Source: Lacinutrix sp. MedPE-SW (GTDB lineage: Bacteria > Bacteroidota > Bacteroidia > Flavobacteriales > Flavobacteriaceae). From it: a stretch of 64,000 bases of DNA. Within the stretch, counting starts at the first letter, position 1. Every line of letters begins with the position of its first letter. Location: NCBI RefSeq assembly GCF_001874145.1, contig NZ_MPCX01000013.1, forward strand, positions 1-64,000. Reading direction: 5' to 3'. Position numbers and translations under genes: made by a program. Below, one piece after another: positions 8,591-17,264 of this stretch. The notes below the pieces were generated by a model. It was not told where the DNA came from, ran no database searches, and saw only the letters and a list, made by a program, of their open reading frames with translations.

Positions 8591-9574
8591 TTATTTGGTT
8601 TTAAAGCCGTTAAAAGCTTTTGTTTGCATTTCCTTATTTTCATTAATAAAAATCACATACACTTGTAATTCCGGGTGTCTTGCCAAAAAATAACTTAATT
8701 TATCAATTCCCATAGCTTGAAAAGCTGTTGCGTAACCATCGGCCATCATACAAGTATCTGTAATTACAGAAACGCTTAAAATATTTGTTTTAGTTGGGTA
8801 TCCTGTTTTAGGGTTTAAAATATGAGCATAACGATTCCCTAAAGAGTCTGTTTTAAATTTTCTATAAGTTCCAGAGGTTGCCATAGCTTTATCTTTTAAC
8901 TCAAAAACTACATCGTAACTTTGCGAACCATCAAAATTAGGATTTTCTATTCCAACTGTCCAACCGCTTTGTTTCTTTATATTTACACCTTTTGTTCTAA
9001 GTTCGCCACCTATATTAACCATATAGTTTTTAATGTTTTTACTTTCTAAAAACATACCAATTACATCTACAGCGTAGCCTTTTGCAATGGCATTAAAATC
9101 TATAAATGCACCTTTTCTTTTTACAATTTTCTGGTCTACAAGTCCCATTCTATTAAAACCAACAAATTGTTTTAGGCTGTCTATTTTAATACTATCTAGC
9201 TTAGTTGTTGGTTTTTCTGAACCAAAATCCCAAGCATTAACCAATTTACCAATAGTAGGATCTAAAATACCTTCAGTTTCTATATATAGTTTTTTTGATG
9301 CTTTAAAGACCTTAGTAAAATGATGATCTACAGTTACAGATTCGTTTCTGTTAATTTTAGAAATATCTGAATCTGCCTGATAATTAGACATAGACTTATT
9401 TATAATATTAAAAATGCTATCAAACTGTTTGCTAAAATCTTTGCTGGTATTAGTAGCGTAAGTAACATCGTAAAAAGTGCCAAAAACAGAACCAGATAAT
9501 TTAGTATTTGTAAGTTCTTTTTTACAAGAGAAAAAAGAGGTGATAATAAGCGTTATAAGTAATGCTCTTTTCAT
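8591..9574 (-). CDS. apbE: FAD:protein FMN transferase, lipoprotein
   Basis: ApbE transfers FMN from FAD to a Thr in target proteins such as NqrB and NqrC, on the outer face of the inner membrane. The 327-residue protein starts with a lipoprotein signal (LIITSFFSC, Cys near residue 17). It shows family motifs: GSVFGTFYDVTY, YQADSDISKINRN, GILDPTIGKLVNAW, FIDFNAIAKGYAVD, MVNIGGELRTKG, ATSGTYRKF and AHILNPKTGYP. ADGYATAFQAMG provides metal-binding residues. It lies downstream of the nqr operon on the same strand, separated by two small genes, which fits a role in maturing that complex. Confidence 0.95.
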   Translation of the reverse strand: MKRALLITLIITSFFSCKKELTNTKLSGSVFGTFYDVTYATNTSKDFSKQFDSIFNIINKSMSNYQADSDISKINRNESVTVDHHFTKVFKASKKLYIETEGILDPTIGKLVNAWDFGSEKPTTKLDSIKIDSLKQFVGFNRMGLVDQKIVKRKGAFIDFNAIAKGYAVDVIGMFLESKNIKNYMVNIGGELRTKGVNIKKQSGWTVGIENPNFDGSQSYDVVFELKDKAMATSGTYRKFKTDSLGNRYAHILNPKTGYPTKTNILSVSVITDTCMMADGYATAFQAMGIDKLSYFLARHPELQVYVIFINENKEMQTKAFNGFKTK

Positions 9575-9614
9575 AGTAATAATGCAATTTAGTGTTTTAA
9601 GTTAAGACTAATTT

Positions 9615-9992
9615 TTAATTAAAATTAGTTTCTAGAACTTGAATACCATTATACTCAATTAAATATTCTTCGTTTAAATATACTGGTAAATCTTCACCAT
9701 TAGGGTTGCCTAAACCAACACCTGCATATAAAACTTTAGCATTATGCTCTCTGGCATGTTCTTTAAAAGACTCCATCCAAACAACATCATAATTATTTGC
9801 GTTATCTGGTAGCATAACAGCTTTTACAATTACAAAAAAATACTGTTTATTAGCATCCATACATACAAATTGTGGATGCTTTTTTAATTTACTATTTATA
9901 GCTATAAATTCGAATCCACGTTTTTCAAGATCTTTTCCAACGTGATTCATTGCTAAATTATGGAGTTCTTGTGGTGTTAAAGCTTTACTCAT
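9615..9992 (-). CDS. small conserved cytoplasmic protein near the nqr operon, function unknown
   Basis: The 125-residue protein has no signal peptide or membrane segment. It reads like a compact alpha/beta domain (KKHPQFVCMDANKQYFFVIVKAV, AREHNAKVLYAGVGLG, EYLIEYNGIQVLE). The KRGFEF, YFFVIVKA and LYAGVGLG segments vaguely recall a restriction-endonuclease-like or nuclease-fold core, but I cannot see a convincing catalytic triad. It lies between apbE and the DUF4846 gene downstream of nqrF. A role linked to Na+-NQR is possible by position only. A perfect -7 box is 6 bp upstream, so it can be transcribed on its own. Confidence 0.75.
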   Translation of the reverse strand: MSKALTPQELHNLAMNHVGKDLEKRGFEFIAINSKLKKHPQFVCMDANKQYFFVIVKAVMLPDNANNYDVVWMESFKEHAREHNAKVLYAGVGLGNPNGEDLPVYLNEEYLIEYNGIQVLETNFN

Positions 9993-9997
9993 AAATG

Positions 9998-10005
9998 CAA
10001 AAATA
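9998..10005 (-). promoter_or_regulatory. -7 promoter box TATTTTTG
   Basis: This is an exact TAnnTTTG match on the minus strand just upstream of the start at 9992. The palindromic repeat at 10016-10029 lies 10 bp further upstream, where the spacer between -7 and -33 would be. Confidence 0.5.
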
Positions 10006-10015
10006 TAATATATTT

Positions 10016-10029
10016 CGCTTTCGCGGAAG
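10016..10029 (+). repeat. short palindromic repeat copy 2 (CGCTTTCGCGGAAG)
   Basis: This copy shares the 13-base core CGCTTTCGCGGAA with 8128-8142 in opposite orientation. It is intergenic and overlaps the predicted spacer of the promoter at 9998-10005. Confidence 0.55.
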
Positions 10030-10046
10030 AAAACCCAGAATGTAAA

Positions 10047-10919
10047 TTATTTAAATCTTACAAATTTAGAATTATAAAACGTATAATTTGAAACTGGTAT
10101 AACAGCATTCATTTTTAAATTATACCAAGGCGAAATTTTAGAGTCTTCTAGGTTTTTAACAAGATGAACACTTTGTGCAGGTGTATTACCTTGAATTAGC
10201 AAAAAAAGCTTTTCGTTTTTATTATTTATAGCTTCATCTGCCAACATAACAATATGTCCTGGACTTCCACCAATAATAAGCATATCTCCTATCTTTAGTT
10301 CTTTAATATTAGTTATAGGCTCTAATTCCTGCGATAATGATAGCGTTCCCGAATACATATAAATTAAATTTAGGTACTTATAGAAGTTACTTTTAGAGTA
10401 ATTAGCTGTTGCTGTTTTGCTAAATGTTACTTTATTACCACTAACTTTTGGTCTGTATCCTTTAGCATATTCAATCCAAGAGCAATAATGTCCTGAAGTG
10501 AAATTAAAGCCTATTTCGTCTTGCCTATTTGCATCCCATAGGTATTCGCTTCTAATTCTTATTAAAGCATCTGCGCATTGCTGCAAACCGTTTTTAGGAA
10601 CTGGTAAATCTAGAATACCAATATGTCCACGTTGCCAATAATATTCGCTATCATCAAAATTAATAATTTTACTCCCAAAGGGTTTTAAATTATAATTTTG
10701 AAGATACTCTTGAAAAGAGCCTTTTTTATATAAAATACGTTTATAACCGTTTGGCAATTTAACTCTAGACTTTATAGTTGAACTATCTTTATTAATTAAA
10801 TCTGCATGACTAACTATAGATTTTGAAATATATGTTACAGTCTGCTTTACAGGTTTAAAGTAAAAACCTAATAGTATAAACACAAGAACTAGAATAATAG
10901 CGAATAAATATTTCTTCAT
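10047..10919 (-). CDS. DUF4846-type exported protein
   Basis: The 290-residue protein starts with a hydrophobic segment (LFAIILVLVFILLGFYF) that is either a signal peptide or an anchor. Its body matches my memory of the DUF4846 family: a VKLPNGYKRI start, DLPVPKNGLQQCADALIRIRSEYLW, INF-type GFNFTSGHYCSWIEYAKGYRP and the C-terminal KIGDMLIIGGSPGHIVMLAD. Conserved Cys, His and Asp residues (GHYCSW, GSPGHIVMLAD) give it a cysteine-peptidase look, but no function is established. It lies downstream of the nqrF terminator on the same strand and could be expressed by readthrough. Confidence 0.8.
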   Translation of the reverse strand: MKKYLFAIILVLVFILLGFYFKPVKQTVTYISKSIVSHADLINKDSSTIKSRVKLPNGYKRILYKKGSFQEYLQNYNLKPFGSKIINFDDSEYYWQRGHIGILDLPVPKNGLQQCADALIRIRSEYLWDANRQDEIGFNFTSGHYCSWIEYAKGYRPKVSGNKVTFSKTATANYSKSNFYKYLNLIYMYSGTLSLSQELEPITNIKELKIGDMLIIGGSPGHIVMLADEAINNKNEKLFLLIQGNTPAQSVHLVKNLEDSKISPWYNLKMNAVIPVSNYTFYNSKFVRFK

Positions 10920-10932
10920 ACGTTTATTAAAA

Positions 10933-10966
10933 CGAAAAAACCCAACACTTTCGTATTGGGTTTTAT
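10933..10966 (-). terminator. rho-independent terminator of the nqr operon
   Basis: On the minus strand AAAACCCAA pairs with TTGGGTTTT around a GAAA-containing loop and continues into a T-run. It lies 16 bp downstream of the nqrF stop. Confidence 0.85.
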
Positions 10967-10981
10967 TATTTTAATTGAAGA

Positions 10982-12289
10982 TTAACCTCCAAAGTCATCA
11001 AATCTAATATTCTCATCTGGAATACCGAAGTCTTCTCCCATTTTTTGAACTGCTTGGTTCATTAATGGTGGACCACAGAAATATAATTCTATATCCTCTG
11101 GTGTTTCATGGTGATTTAAGTAGTTATCAATAACACAATTGTGAACGAAACCTACAAAACCATCTCCAGGTGCATCAATATTTTCTTTTACTTTCCAGTT
11201 ATCTTCTGGTAAAGGTTCAGATAATGCTAAATAAAACTTGAAGTTAGGGAAATCTTTTTCTAATTGATAGAAGTGATCTAAATAGAATAATTCTCGTTTA
11301 GAACGACCACCGTACCAATAAGTTACTTTTCTTCCTGTTTTTAAAGTTTTGAATAAGTGGTATAAGTGAGAACGCATTGGCGCCATACCTGCTCCACCAC
11401 CAACATAAAGCATTTCTGCATCACTTTCGTTGATAAAGAATTCACCGTAAGGACCAGAAATAGTTACTTTATCTCCTGGTTTTTGGTTAAATATGTAAGA
11501 TGAAGCTACACCTGGATTTACATCCATCCAACCGCCTTTAGCACGATCAAAAGGTGGTGTTGCAATACGTACATTTAACATAATCTCACGACCTTCTGCA
11601 GGATAAGAAGCCATTGAATAAGCTCTTTCTACAGTTTCTGTGTTTTTCATTACTAATGGCCATAGTTTAAACTTATCCCATTCAGCTTGAAATTTATCTG
11701 GTGTTTCATGCTCTTCTGGGTGTGCAGTAATGTCCATATCTTCGAACTTTACAGTACACTCTGGAATTTCAATTTGAATATATCCACCAGCTTTATATCC
11801 CATATCTTCTGGGATTTCAACTACAAATTCTTTAATAAAAGAGGCAACATTATAATTACGTACAACGGTTGCTTCCCATTTTTTAATTCCAAATACTTCT
11901 TCTGGAATTGTAATTTCCATGTCTTGCTTTACTTTAACTTGGCAAGATAAACGAGCTCCATGTGCTAATTCTTTTCTAGAAAAGTGAGGTGTTTCTGTTG
12001 GTAAAGCTTCTCCTCCACCAGATAATACGTGACACTCACATTGTATACAAGTTCCACCACCACCACAAGCAGATGGTAAAAATATTTTGTTACTTCCTAA
12101 AGTAGATAGTAATGTACCACCAGAAGCTACTTCTATTTCTCTTTCACCATTAATCATGATCTTTACTGGACCAGACGGTGATAATTTTTGTTTAACGAAT
12201 AGTAATAAACTTACTAGTATTAATGCGATAATTAAAAACGCTACTACAGTTGTAATTACTGTTCCTAATGTTCCTGCTGCTAAAATCAT
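10982..12289 (-). CDS. nqrF: Na+-translocating NADH:quinone reductase subunit F
   Basis: NqrF is the NADH-oxidising subunit of the sodium-pumping respiratory complex. The 435-residue protein has an N-terminal membrane helix (8-31). A plant-type [2Fe-2S] domain follows with Cys75, Cys81, Cys84 and Cys116 (CGGGGTCIQC, then LSCQ). A ferredoxin-reductase module completes it: RAYSMASYP binds FAD, GPYGEFF and GGGAGMAPMRSH bind nucleotide, and LYFCGPPLMNQAV leads to a conserved C-terminal FDDFGG. It is the last gene of nqrABCDEF, one base after nqrE, and a terminator follows. Confidence 0.98.
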   Translation of the reverse strand: MILAAGTLGTVITTVVAFLIIALILVSLLLFVKQKLSPSGPVKIMINGEREIEVASGGTLLSTLGSNKIFLPSACGGGGTCIQCECHVLSGGGEALPTETPHFSRKELAHGARLSCQVKVKQDMEITIPEEVFGIKKWEATVVRNYNVASFIKEFVVEIPEDMGYKAGGYIQIEIPECTVKFEDMDITAHPEEHETPDKFQAEWDKFKLWPLVMKNTETVERAYSMASYPAEGREIMLNVRIATPPFDRAKGGWMDVNPGVASSYIFNQKPGDKVTISGPYGEFFINESDAEMLYVGGGAGMAPMRSHLYHLFKTLKTGRKVTYWYGGRSKRELFYLDHFYQLEKDFPNFKFYLALSEPLPEDNWKVKENIDAPGDGFVGFVHNCVIDNYLNHHETPEDIELYFCGPPLMNQAVQKMGEDFGIPDENIRFDDFGG

Positions 12290-12290
12290 A

Positions 12291-13013
12291 TTACTTAACT
12301 ATTTTAGTGTTTTCGGCTAATTTCTTAGCGTCTTCAGTTTTTACTTGCTCAACTTCTGTTGTAGGTTCTGTAGAAGGTTCTCCTTCTTCATCTCCTCCAG
12401 TTAACATTCCTCCAAAACTTAAAAATCCTATTCCCATTAAACCTGTAATGATGAAAGTAATTCCTAATCCTCTTAAAGGAGCTGGAACGTTAGAATATCT
12501 AATTTTTTCACGAATTGCAGCAATAGCTAATATTGCTAAAAACCATCCTATACCAGAAGATACACCATAGTTTACAGCTAAACCAAAAGTTTCTATCTCA
12601 CGAGATTGCATAAATAAAGAACCACCTAAAATGGCACAGTTTACTGCAATTAGAGGTAAGAAAATACCAAGTGAGTTATATAATGATGGTGAAAATTTCT
12701 CTACTACTATTTCTACTAACTGAACCATTGTTGCAATGGTAGCAATAAACATAATAAATGAAAGGAAACTTAAATCGTAATCTGCAAATTCTGCGCCTAA
12801 CCATTTTAATGCTCCAGGTTGTAATAAGTATTGATCTAATAACCAGTTTAATGGTACTGTTATAGCTAATACAAATATTACTGCTGCACCAAGTCCAACT
12901 GCTGTAGCTACTTTTTTAGATACGGCTAAGTATGAACACATACCTAAGAAAACCGCAAACACCATATTGTCAATAAAAATTGACTTGAAAAATAATTCGA
13001 TGTGCTCTATCAT
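12291..13013 (-). CDS. nqrE: Na+-NQR subunit E
   Basis: NqrE is one of the two inverted-topology membrane subunits that hold the intramembrane iron centre. The protein has six hydrophobic segments. Cys26 (GMCSYLAVSKK) and Cys126 (VNCAILGG) match the two iron-ligand positions known in Vibrio. The GVSSGIGWFLAILAIAAIREK end of the core is typical. At 240 residues it is roughly 40 longer than classical NqrE because of an acidic, Thr/Glu-rich cytoplasmic tail after about residue 205. It is followed one base later by nqrF. Confidence 0.97.
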   Translation of the reverse strand: MIEHIELFFKSIFIDNMVFAVFLGMCSYLAVSKKVATAVGLGAAVIFVLAITVPLNWLLDQYLLQPGALKWLGAEFADYDLSFLSFIMFIATIATMVQLVEIVVEKFSPSLYNSLGIFLPLIAVNCAILGGSLFMQSREIETFGLAVNYGVSSGIGWFLAILAIAAIREKIRYSNVPAPLRGLGITFIITGLMGIGFLSFGGMLTGGDEEGEPSTEPTTEVEQVKTEDAKKLAENTKIVK

Positions 13014-13044
13014 TGTCTTTTATTTTTTATAACTAAAAAGGATA

Positions 13045-13689
13045 TTAATCCTCGATTAAGTCTTTGTTTCTACTACGTTGTACCCAGATAATTAATCCTA
13101 CAATTATTAATGCCATTGGAGGCATTAACATAAATCCATTGTTTTCATAACCTATAGAATATACTCCAGTTTTTTCGATTGGGTCTCCTAATACCGGAAT
13201 ACCAAATAAAGTTCCTGAACCTAAAAGTTCTCTAAAGAATCCTACAATAATTAAAATTACGGCATAACCTAAAGCATTACCAATACCATCTAAAAATGAT
13301 TTCCAAGGACCGTTACCTAAAGCAAATGCTTCAAAACGTCCCATAATAATACAGTTGGTAATTATTAAACCAATAAATACAGAAAGTGTTTTACTTAACT
13401 CAAAAGCAAAAGCTTTTAATACTTGGTCAACAATAATTACTAAAGCTGCTACAACAATAAGTTGTACAATAATTCTAATTTTTGATGGTATAATATTACG
13501 CATTAAAGAAATTACTACGTTACCAACACCTAATACAAATAACACAGCGATTCCCATTACTAAAGAAGCTTTTAGCTCTGCAGTAATTGCTAATGCAGAA
13601 CAAATACCTAATACTTGAATAGTAATTGGGTTATTATCTGCTAACGGATCTGTGATTAACTTTGCGTCTTTTTTTGAAAGTAGTCCCAT
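13045..13689 (-). CDS. nqrD: Na+-NQR subunit D
   Basis: NqrD is the membrane partner of NqrE. The 214-residue protein has six hydrophobic segments. Cys30 (VLGICSALAIT) and Cys113 (TNCIIMGR) are the family iron-ligand cysteines. EAFALGNGPWKSFLDGIGNALGY is the usual loop of this family. It lies 31 bp before nqrE and 1 bp after nqrC in the operon. Confidence 0.97.
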   Translation of the reverse strand: MGLLSKKDAKLITDPLADNNPITIQVLGICSALAITAELKASLVMGIAVLFVLGVGNVVISLMRNIIPSKIRIIVQLIVVAALVIIVDQVLKAFAFELSKTLSVFIGLIITNCIIMGRFEAFALGNGPWKSFLDGIGNALGYAVILIIVGFFRELLGSGTLFGIPVLGDPIEKTGVYSIGYENNGFMLMPPMALIIVGLIIWVQRSRNKDLIED

Positions 13690-13690
13690 G

Positions 13691-14500
13691 TTACTCGTTA
13701 TTGTTTTTTAAGTTCATAAAGTATGGCAAATACAATTTTAAATCTTTCTTTATCATTGCAGATACGCCATCTCCTGTAATAGTTGCTCCTGCTAAGGCAT
13801 CAACTTCGTAATCGTCTTTAATTTCATTTTTAGGGTCGTTATTACCTTTTGCTACAGTAATACCTTTAAATACTCCTGCGTCTGTAAGTAATTTTTCTCC
13901 ATAAAAATCATCCATAAAGTAACGTTGCTTAATGTTTGCTCCTAATCCTGGAGTTTCTCCTGCGTGGTCAAAAAATGTACCTTGCACAACCATATCTTTA
14001 TCTAGTGCTACATAGCCCCAAATAGCATCCCAAAGTCCTTTTCCTCTAATTGGTGCAACGTATAATTTTTTTCCGTTGTTTTCTCCAATAAATAAAGGTA
14101 AGTATCTAGATTTACCTTCTTTTACTCTGGTTTGTTGTTTTTTAACATCTATTAAGTAAGGCTCAATACCTTTATCTGCATCTGTTGAATTTTTGAAGTC
14201 TTCACCAGTAATTTCATTTAAAATTTTACCATCTTTAACTTCTAAAACTATTTGCTCTGATACTTTAGCTGTAAATTCTTGAGCTACCTTATCTGTAGAA
14301 ACAAATGTGATATCACCATCACCTTCATTTCCATTTATTCCCATAGCATACAGTATATTCTGCTGCTTTTCCATTCTTTTATTTTCATCAATATTAGGTT
14401 TTAAAGACGCTGCTGTAAAAGCTAATAAAGAACCTACTACAACTACCATTGCTATTGCAAATATGATAGTGTACGAATTTTTTTCTGTGTTAACTGCCAT
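13691..14500 (-). CDS. nqrC: Na+-NQR subunit C, flavoprotein
   Basis: NqrC carries a covalently bound FMN. The 269-residue protein has one N-terminal membrane helix (about 11-31) and a periplasmic FMN-binding domain (GKGLWDAIWGYVALD, GETPGLGANI). The flavinylation motif is VDALAGATITGDGV near the C-terminus; Thr240 is the expected FMN-bearing residue by comparison with Vibrio. The Ser that usually precedes GAT is Ala here. ApbE, which attaches the flavin, is encoded about 5 kb downstream on the same strand. Confidence 0.97.
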   Translation of the reverse strand: MAVNTEKNSYTIIFAIAMVVVVGSLLAFTAASLKPNIDENKRMEKQQNILYAMGINGNEGDGDITFVSTDKVAQEFTAKVSEQIVLEVKDGKILNEITGEDFKNSTDADKGIEPYLIDVKKQQTRVKEGKSRYLPLFIGENNGKKLYVAPIRGKGLWDAIWGYVALDKDMVVQGTFFDHAGETPGLGANIKQRYFMDDFYGEKLLTDAGVFKGITVAKGNNDPKNEIKDDYEVDALAGATITGDGVSAMIKKDLKLYLPYFMNLKNNNE

Positions 14501-14502
14501 AA

Positions 14503-15717
14503 TTATGCTGTTTTAACTTTTAAACGTTTCATTCTACGTTTTACGTTTCCTTGAATCACATAATGATCAATAGTTGGTGCGAAGACGTTCATTAATAAAA
14601 TCGCTAAAAACACTCCTTCTGGATACGCTGGATTAAATACTCTAATCATGATTGAAATAAACCCAATTAAAAAGCCGTAAATCCATTTTCCTTTATTTGT
14701 TTGTGAAGCTGTAACTGGATCTGTTGCCATGTATACTGCACCAAATAAAATACTACCAATTATTAAATGTTGCCAAAATGGTACATTCATTAAACCATAG
14801 AATTTACTTGATTCTCCAATCCACTCTGCTGATACAACACCATTAAATATTAAGCCCATAGTTAATGCACCTATTAATGTTGACACTATAATTCTCCAGC
14901 TTCCTACTTTTGTGAAGATTAAAAATAAAGCTCCAATAATTATTAATAGTTTTGAAGTTTCACCTATTGATCCTGGTATAAAACCAAAAAACATATCCAT
15001 GATATCTATATTAGGTAATGTTGTGCCTTGCGCATAAGCTCCTAATAATGTTTCTCCTGAAATCGCATCTGGAGTTCCTGCTAATTCTGTTGCTTTGTGA
15101 ACCCATACTTTATCTCCAGACATCCAAGTTGGATATGCAAAGAATAAAAATGCACGAATGGTTAATGCAGGATTAAGAATATTCATTCCTGTTCCTCCAA
15201 ACACTTCTTTACCTATAACTACACCAAAAATAACTGCTACTGCTAACATCCATAATGGGATATCTACAGGTACAATTAATGGCACTAACATTCCTGTTAC
15301 AAGGTAACCTTCTTCTACTTCGTGACCTTTTATAACTGCAAAAATAAATTCTACAATTAAACCTACACCGTAAGAAACTATTACTAAAGGTAAAACCGTC
15401 CAGGCTCCTATTACAAAATTATCCCATGTAAGGAAATTTCCAAATAAAGAAGCCTCTCTAGTAATTCCAGCAGCAGCATCTATAGCAGCATAATGTTGGT
15501 AACCAGCGTTAAATATACCAAAGATTAAACATGGTACTAATGCCATAATTACTATGTTCATTGTACGTTTTAAATCATCGGCTGCCTTAATATGAGTTCC
15601 ATTATGTGTTGTCTCATTTGGCAAATACAAAAAAGTATGAATTGCGTTAAACGCAGGCGCCATTTTAGTGCCTTTATACTTTTCTTTTAAGTTGTGTAAA
15701 TTACTTTTTAAACCCAT
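14503..15717 (-). CDS. nqrB: Na+-NQR subunit B, membrane flavoprotein
   Basis: NqrB is the large membrane subunit with covalent FMN and riboflavin, and it forms the sodium channel. The 404-residue protein has about ten hydrophobic segments. GKEVFGGTGMNILNPALTIRAFLFFAYP is the family signature. The FMN attachment motif appears as DAISGETLL, with Thr224 at the modified position; Ala of the common SGAT is Glu here. MATDPVTASQTNKGKWIYG is the conserved C-terminal loop. It overlaps the nqrA stop by one base. Confidence 0.97.
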   Translation of the reverse strand: MGLKSNLHNLKEKYKGTKMAPAFNAIHTFLYLPNETTHNGTHIKAADDLKRTMNIVIMALVPCLIFGIFNAGYQHYAAIDAAAGITREASLFGNFLTWDNFVIGAWTVLPLVIVSYGVGLIVEFIFAVIKGHEVEEGYLVTGMLVPLIVPVDIPLWMLAVAVIFGVVIGKEVFGGTGMNILNPALTIRAFLFFAYPTWMSGDKVWVHKATELAGTPDAISGETLLGAYAQGTTLPNIDIMDMFFGFIPGSIGETSKLLIIIGALFLIFTKVGSWRIIVSTLIGALTMGLIFNGVVSAEWIGESSKFYGLMNVPFWQHLIIGSILFGAVYMATDPVTASQTNKGKWIYGFLIGFISIMIRVFNPAYPEGVFLAILLMNVFAPTIDHYVIQGNVKRRMKRLKVKTA

Positions 15718-17072
15718 TATCCTATCTCTTTAAGCATTAAGTCTAAACCTTTTCTAATTATATCTTGATGTGGTTGCTTAGACACACAAACAAATTCTGT
15801 TAAGGCGAAATCTTCTGGTGCAACTTCGTACATACCTAAAGCTTCCATTTCATCTAAATCTTGATACATACATGCTTTTAATATTTGCAATGGATATATA
15901 TCTAAAGGAAAAACTTCTTCGTAAGTTCCTGTAGTTACAAATGCACGATGCTCACCGTTTGTATTTGTATTTAAAGCAAATTCTTTTTTAGGTGTTAACC
16001 ATGAAAAAGTTAATGCTCTAGAGGTAGACACTTTATTAAAAATTGGTTTGTTCCATCCAAAAAATTCATAATCATCTCCTTCTGGGATTACAGATATTAC
16101 ATTACTGTAATAGTCTAAATTACCGTCTGGTTTTACTTTTTTTCCGGTTAAAACGTTTCCTGAAATAATTCTATCGTTTCCGTCTTTATCAACACCATTA
16201 TCATAAACCATAGTTGCGATTTCGCTTCCTATTTTAGTTTTAAAATAACGTGGCTTTTTAACCGCTGATCCTGCTAATGCAACAATACGCTCTGCGTTAA
16301 ATTTACCTGTTAATAATAACTCCCCAATAATAACTAAATCTTGAGCAGCCACAGTCCAAACTGTTTCTCCTTTATTTATTGGGCTAACTTTATTTATTAA
16401 CGTCCCAACATTTCCTGCTGGATGAGGACCAGACACTTTATGTACAGTAACTCCAGATAATCCTACTAATGGCGAATTACCGTTTTTACCTACACCAATG
16501 TGTACATTACCTTCCGTTAATTTAGCTAAAGCTGTAACTGCTGCCTGCAATTCTGCTTCTTTTCCTGCTAAAGTATAATCCAAATCTGCAGCCAATGGCG
16601 CACTTGCATAACCAGAAATAAAAATTGCTTTTGGAGCAACACCTGGATTTGCAACAACATCATAAGGACGCTGCTTTACAAAAGCCCAACATCCTGAAGC
16701 TAATAATTTCGCTTTAATATCTTCTGCTTTTGCAGAATCTACGTTTAAAGCTCCAAAATCTTCAAAAGATTGTTCTTTGTCTGCTTGAATTTTTATTGAA
16801 AGAATTTTACGTTTTTCTCCACGTGCTATCTCGATAACTTCTCCAGAAACTGGCGAAGCAAATTTTACGTCTTCATTGGATTTATCAAAAAATAAAGCTT
16901 CTCCGGCTTTAACTTTTGCTCCAACTTTAACAGATAATTTTGGAATTACACTGTGAAAATCTTCTGGTCTAACTGTATAAAAGTTGCTTACTATAGCGTT
17001 TTCTGTCGCTTTTTCTGCAGCTCCTTTAAGTTTTATATCAAGACCTTTTTTAATCTTAATGTCTTTTGACAT
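15717..17072 (-). CDS. nqrA: Na+-NQR subunit A
   Basis: NqrA is the cytoplasmic subunit implicated in quinone binding. The 451-residue protein has the usual start (KIKKGLDIKLKGAAEK), a biotinyl-lipoyl-like barrel (VGAKVKAGEALFFDK, FASPVSGEVIEIARGEKR) and the family segment GPHPAGNVGTLINKVSPINKGETVW. It is the first gene of the six-gene operon. A -7 box lies about 62 bp upstream, implying a short untranslated leader. Confidence 0.97.
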   Translation of the reverse strand: MSKDIKIKKGLDIKLKGAAEKATENAIVSNFYTVRPEDFHSVIPKLSVKVGAKVKAGEALFFDKSNEDVKFASPVSGEVIEIARGEKRKILSIKIQADKEQSFEDFGALNVDSAKAEDIKAKLLASGCWAFVKQRPYDVVANPGVAPKAIFISGYASAPLAADLDYTLAGKEAELQAAVTALAKLTEGNVHIGVGKNGNSPLVGLSGVTVHKVSGPHPAGNVGTLINKVSPINKGETVWTVAAQDLVIIGELLLTGKFNAERIVALAGSAVKKPRYFKTKIGSEIATMVYDNGVDKDGNDRIISGNVLTGKKVKPDGNLDYYSNVISVIPEGDDYEFFGWNKPIFNKVSTSRALTFSWLTPKKEFALNTNTNGEHRAFVTTGTYEEVFPLDIYPLQILKACMYQDLDEMEALGMYEVAPEDFALTEFVCVSKQPHQDIIRKGLDLMLKEIG

Positions 17073-17133
17073 GCGTATAAATCTATTTGTTAATAGTTTA
17101 GCTATATGATTTTATGATGGTAAAAAATCGGTG

Positions 17134-17141
17134 CAAAAATA
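17134..17141 (-). promoter_or_regulatory. -7 promoter box TATTTTTG for the nqr operon
   Basis: This is an exact TAnnTTTG match on the minus strand, 62 bp upstream of the nqrA start. No -33 TTG is evident at 17-23 bp. Confidence 0.55.
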
Positions 17142-17264
17142 CGAATTAATAATAAAATTTCTTCCCATTATAGCATACAGATAATCTATTTATAATTATT
17201 CTAAATAAGGATTTACTTTAAGGCATAGATTTTGATTATATTTACCACTTGAAAACCCTTATAA

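Noticed and set aside
13355-13618. Thr/Ile-rich plus-strand ORF opposite nqrD
   Set aside because: Antisense shadow of a membrane protein gene; such complements commonly give long open frames.
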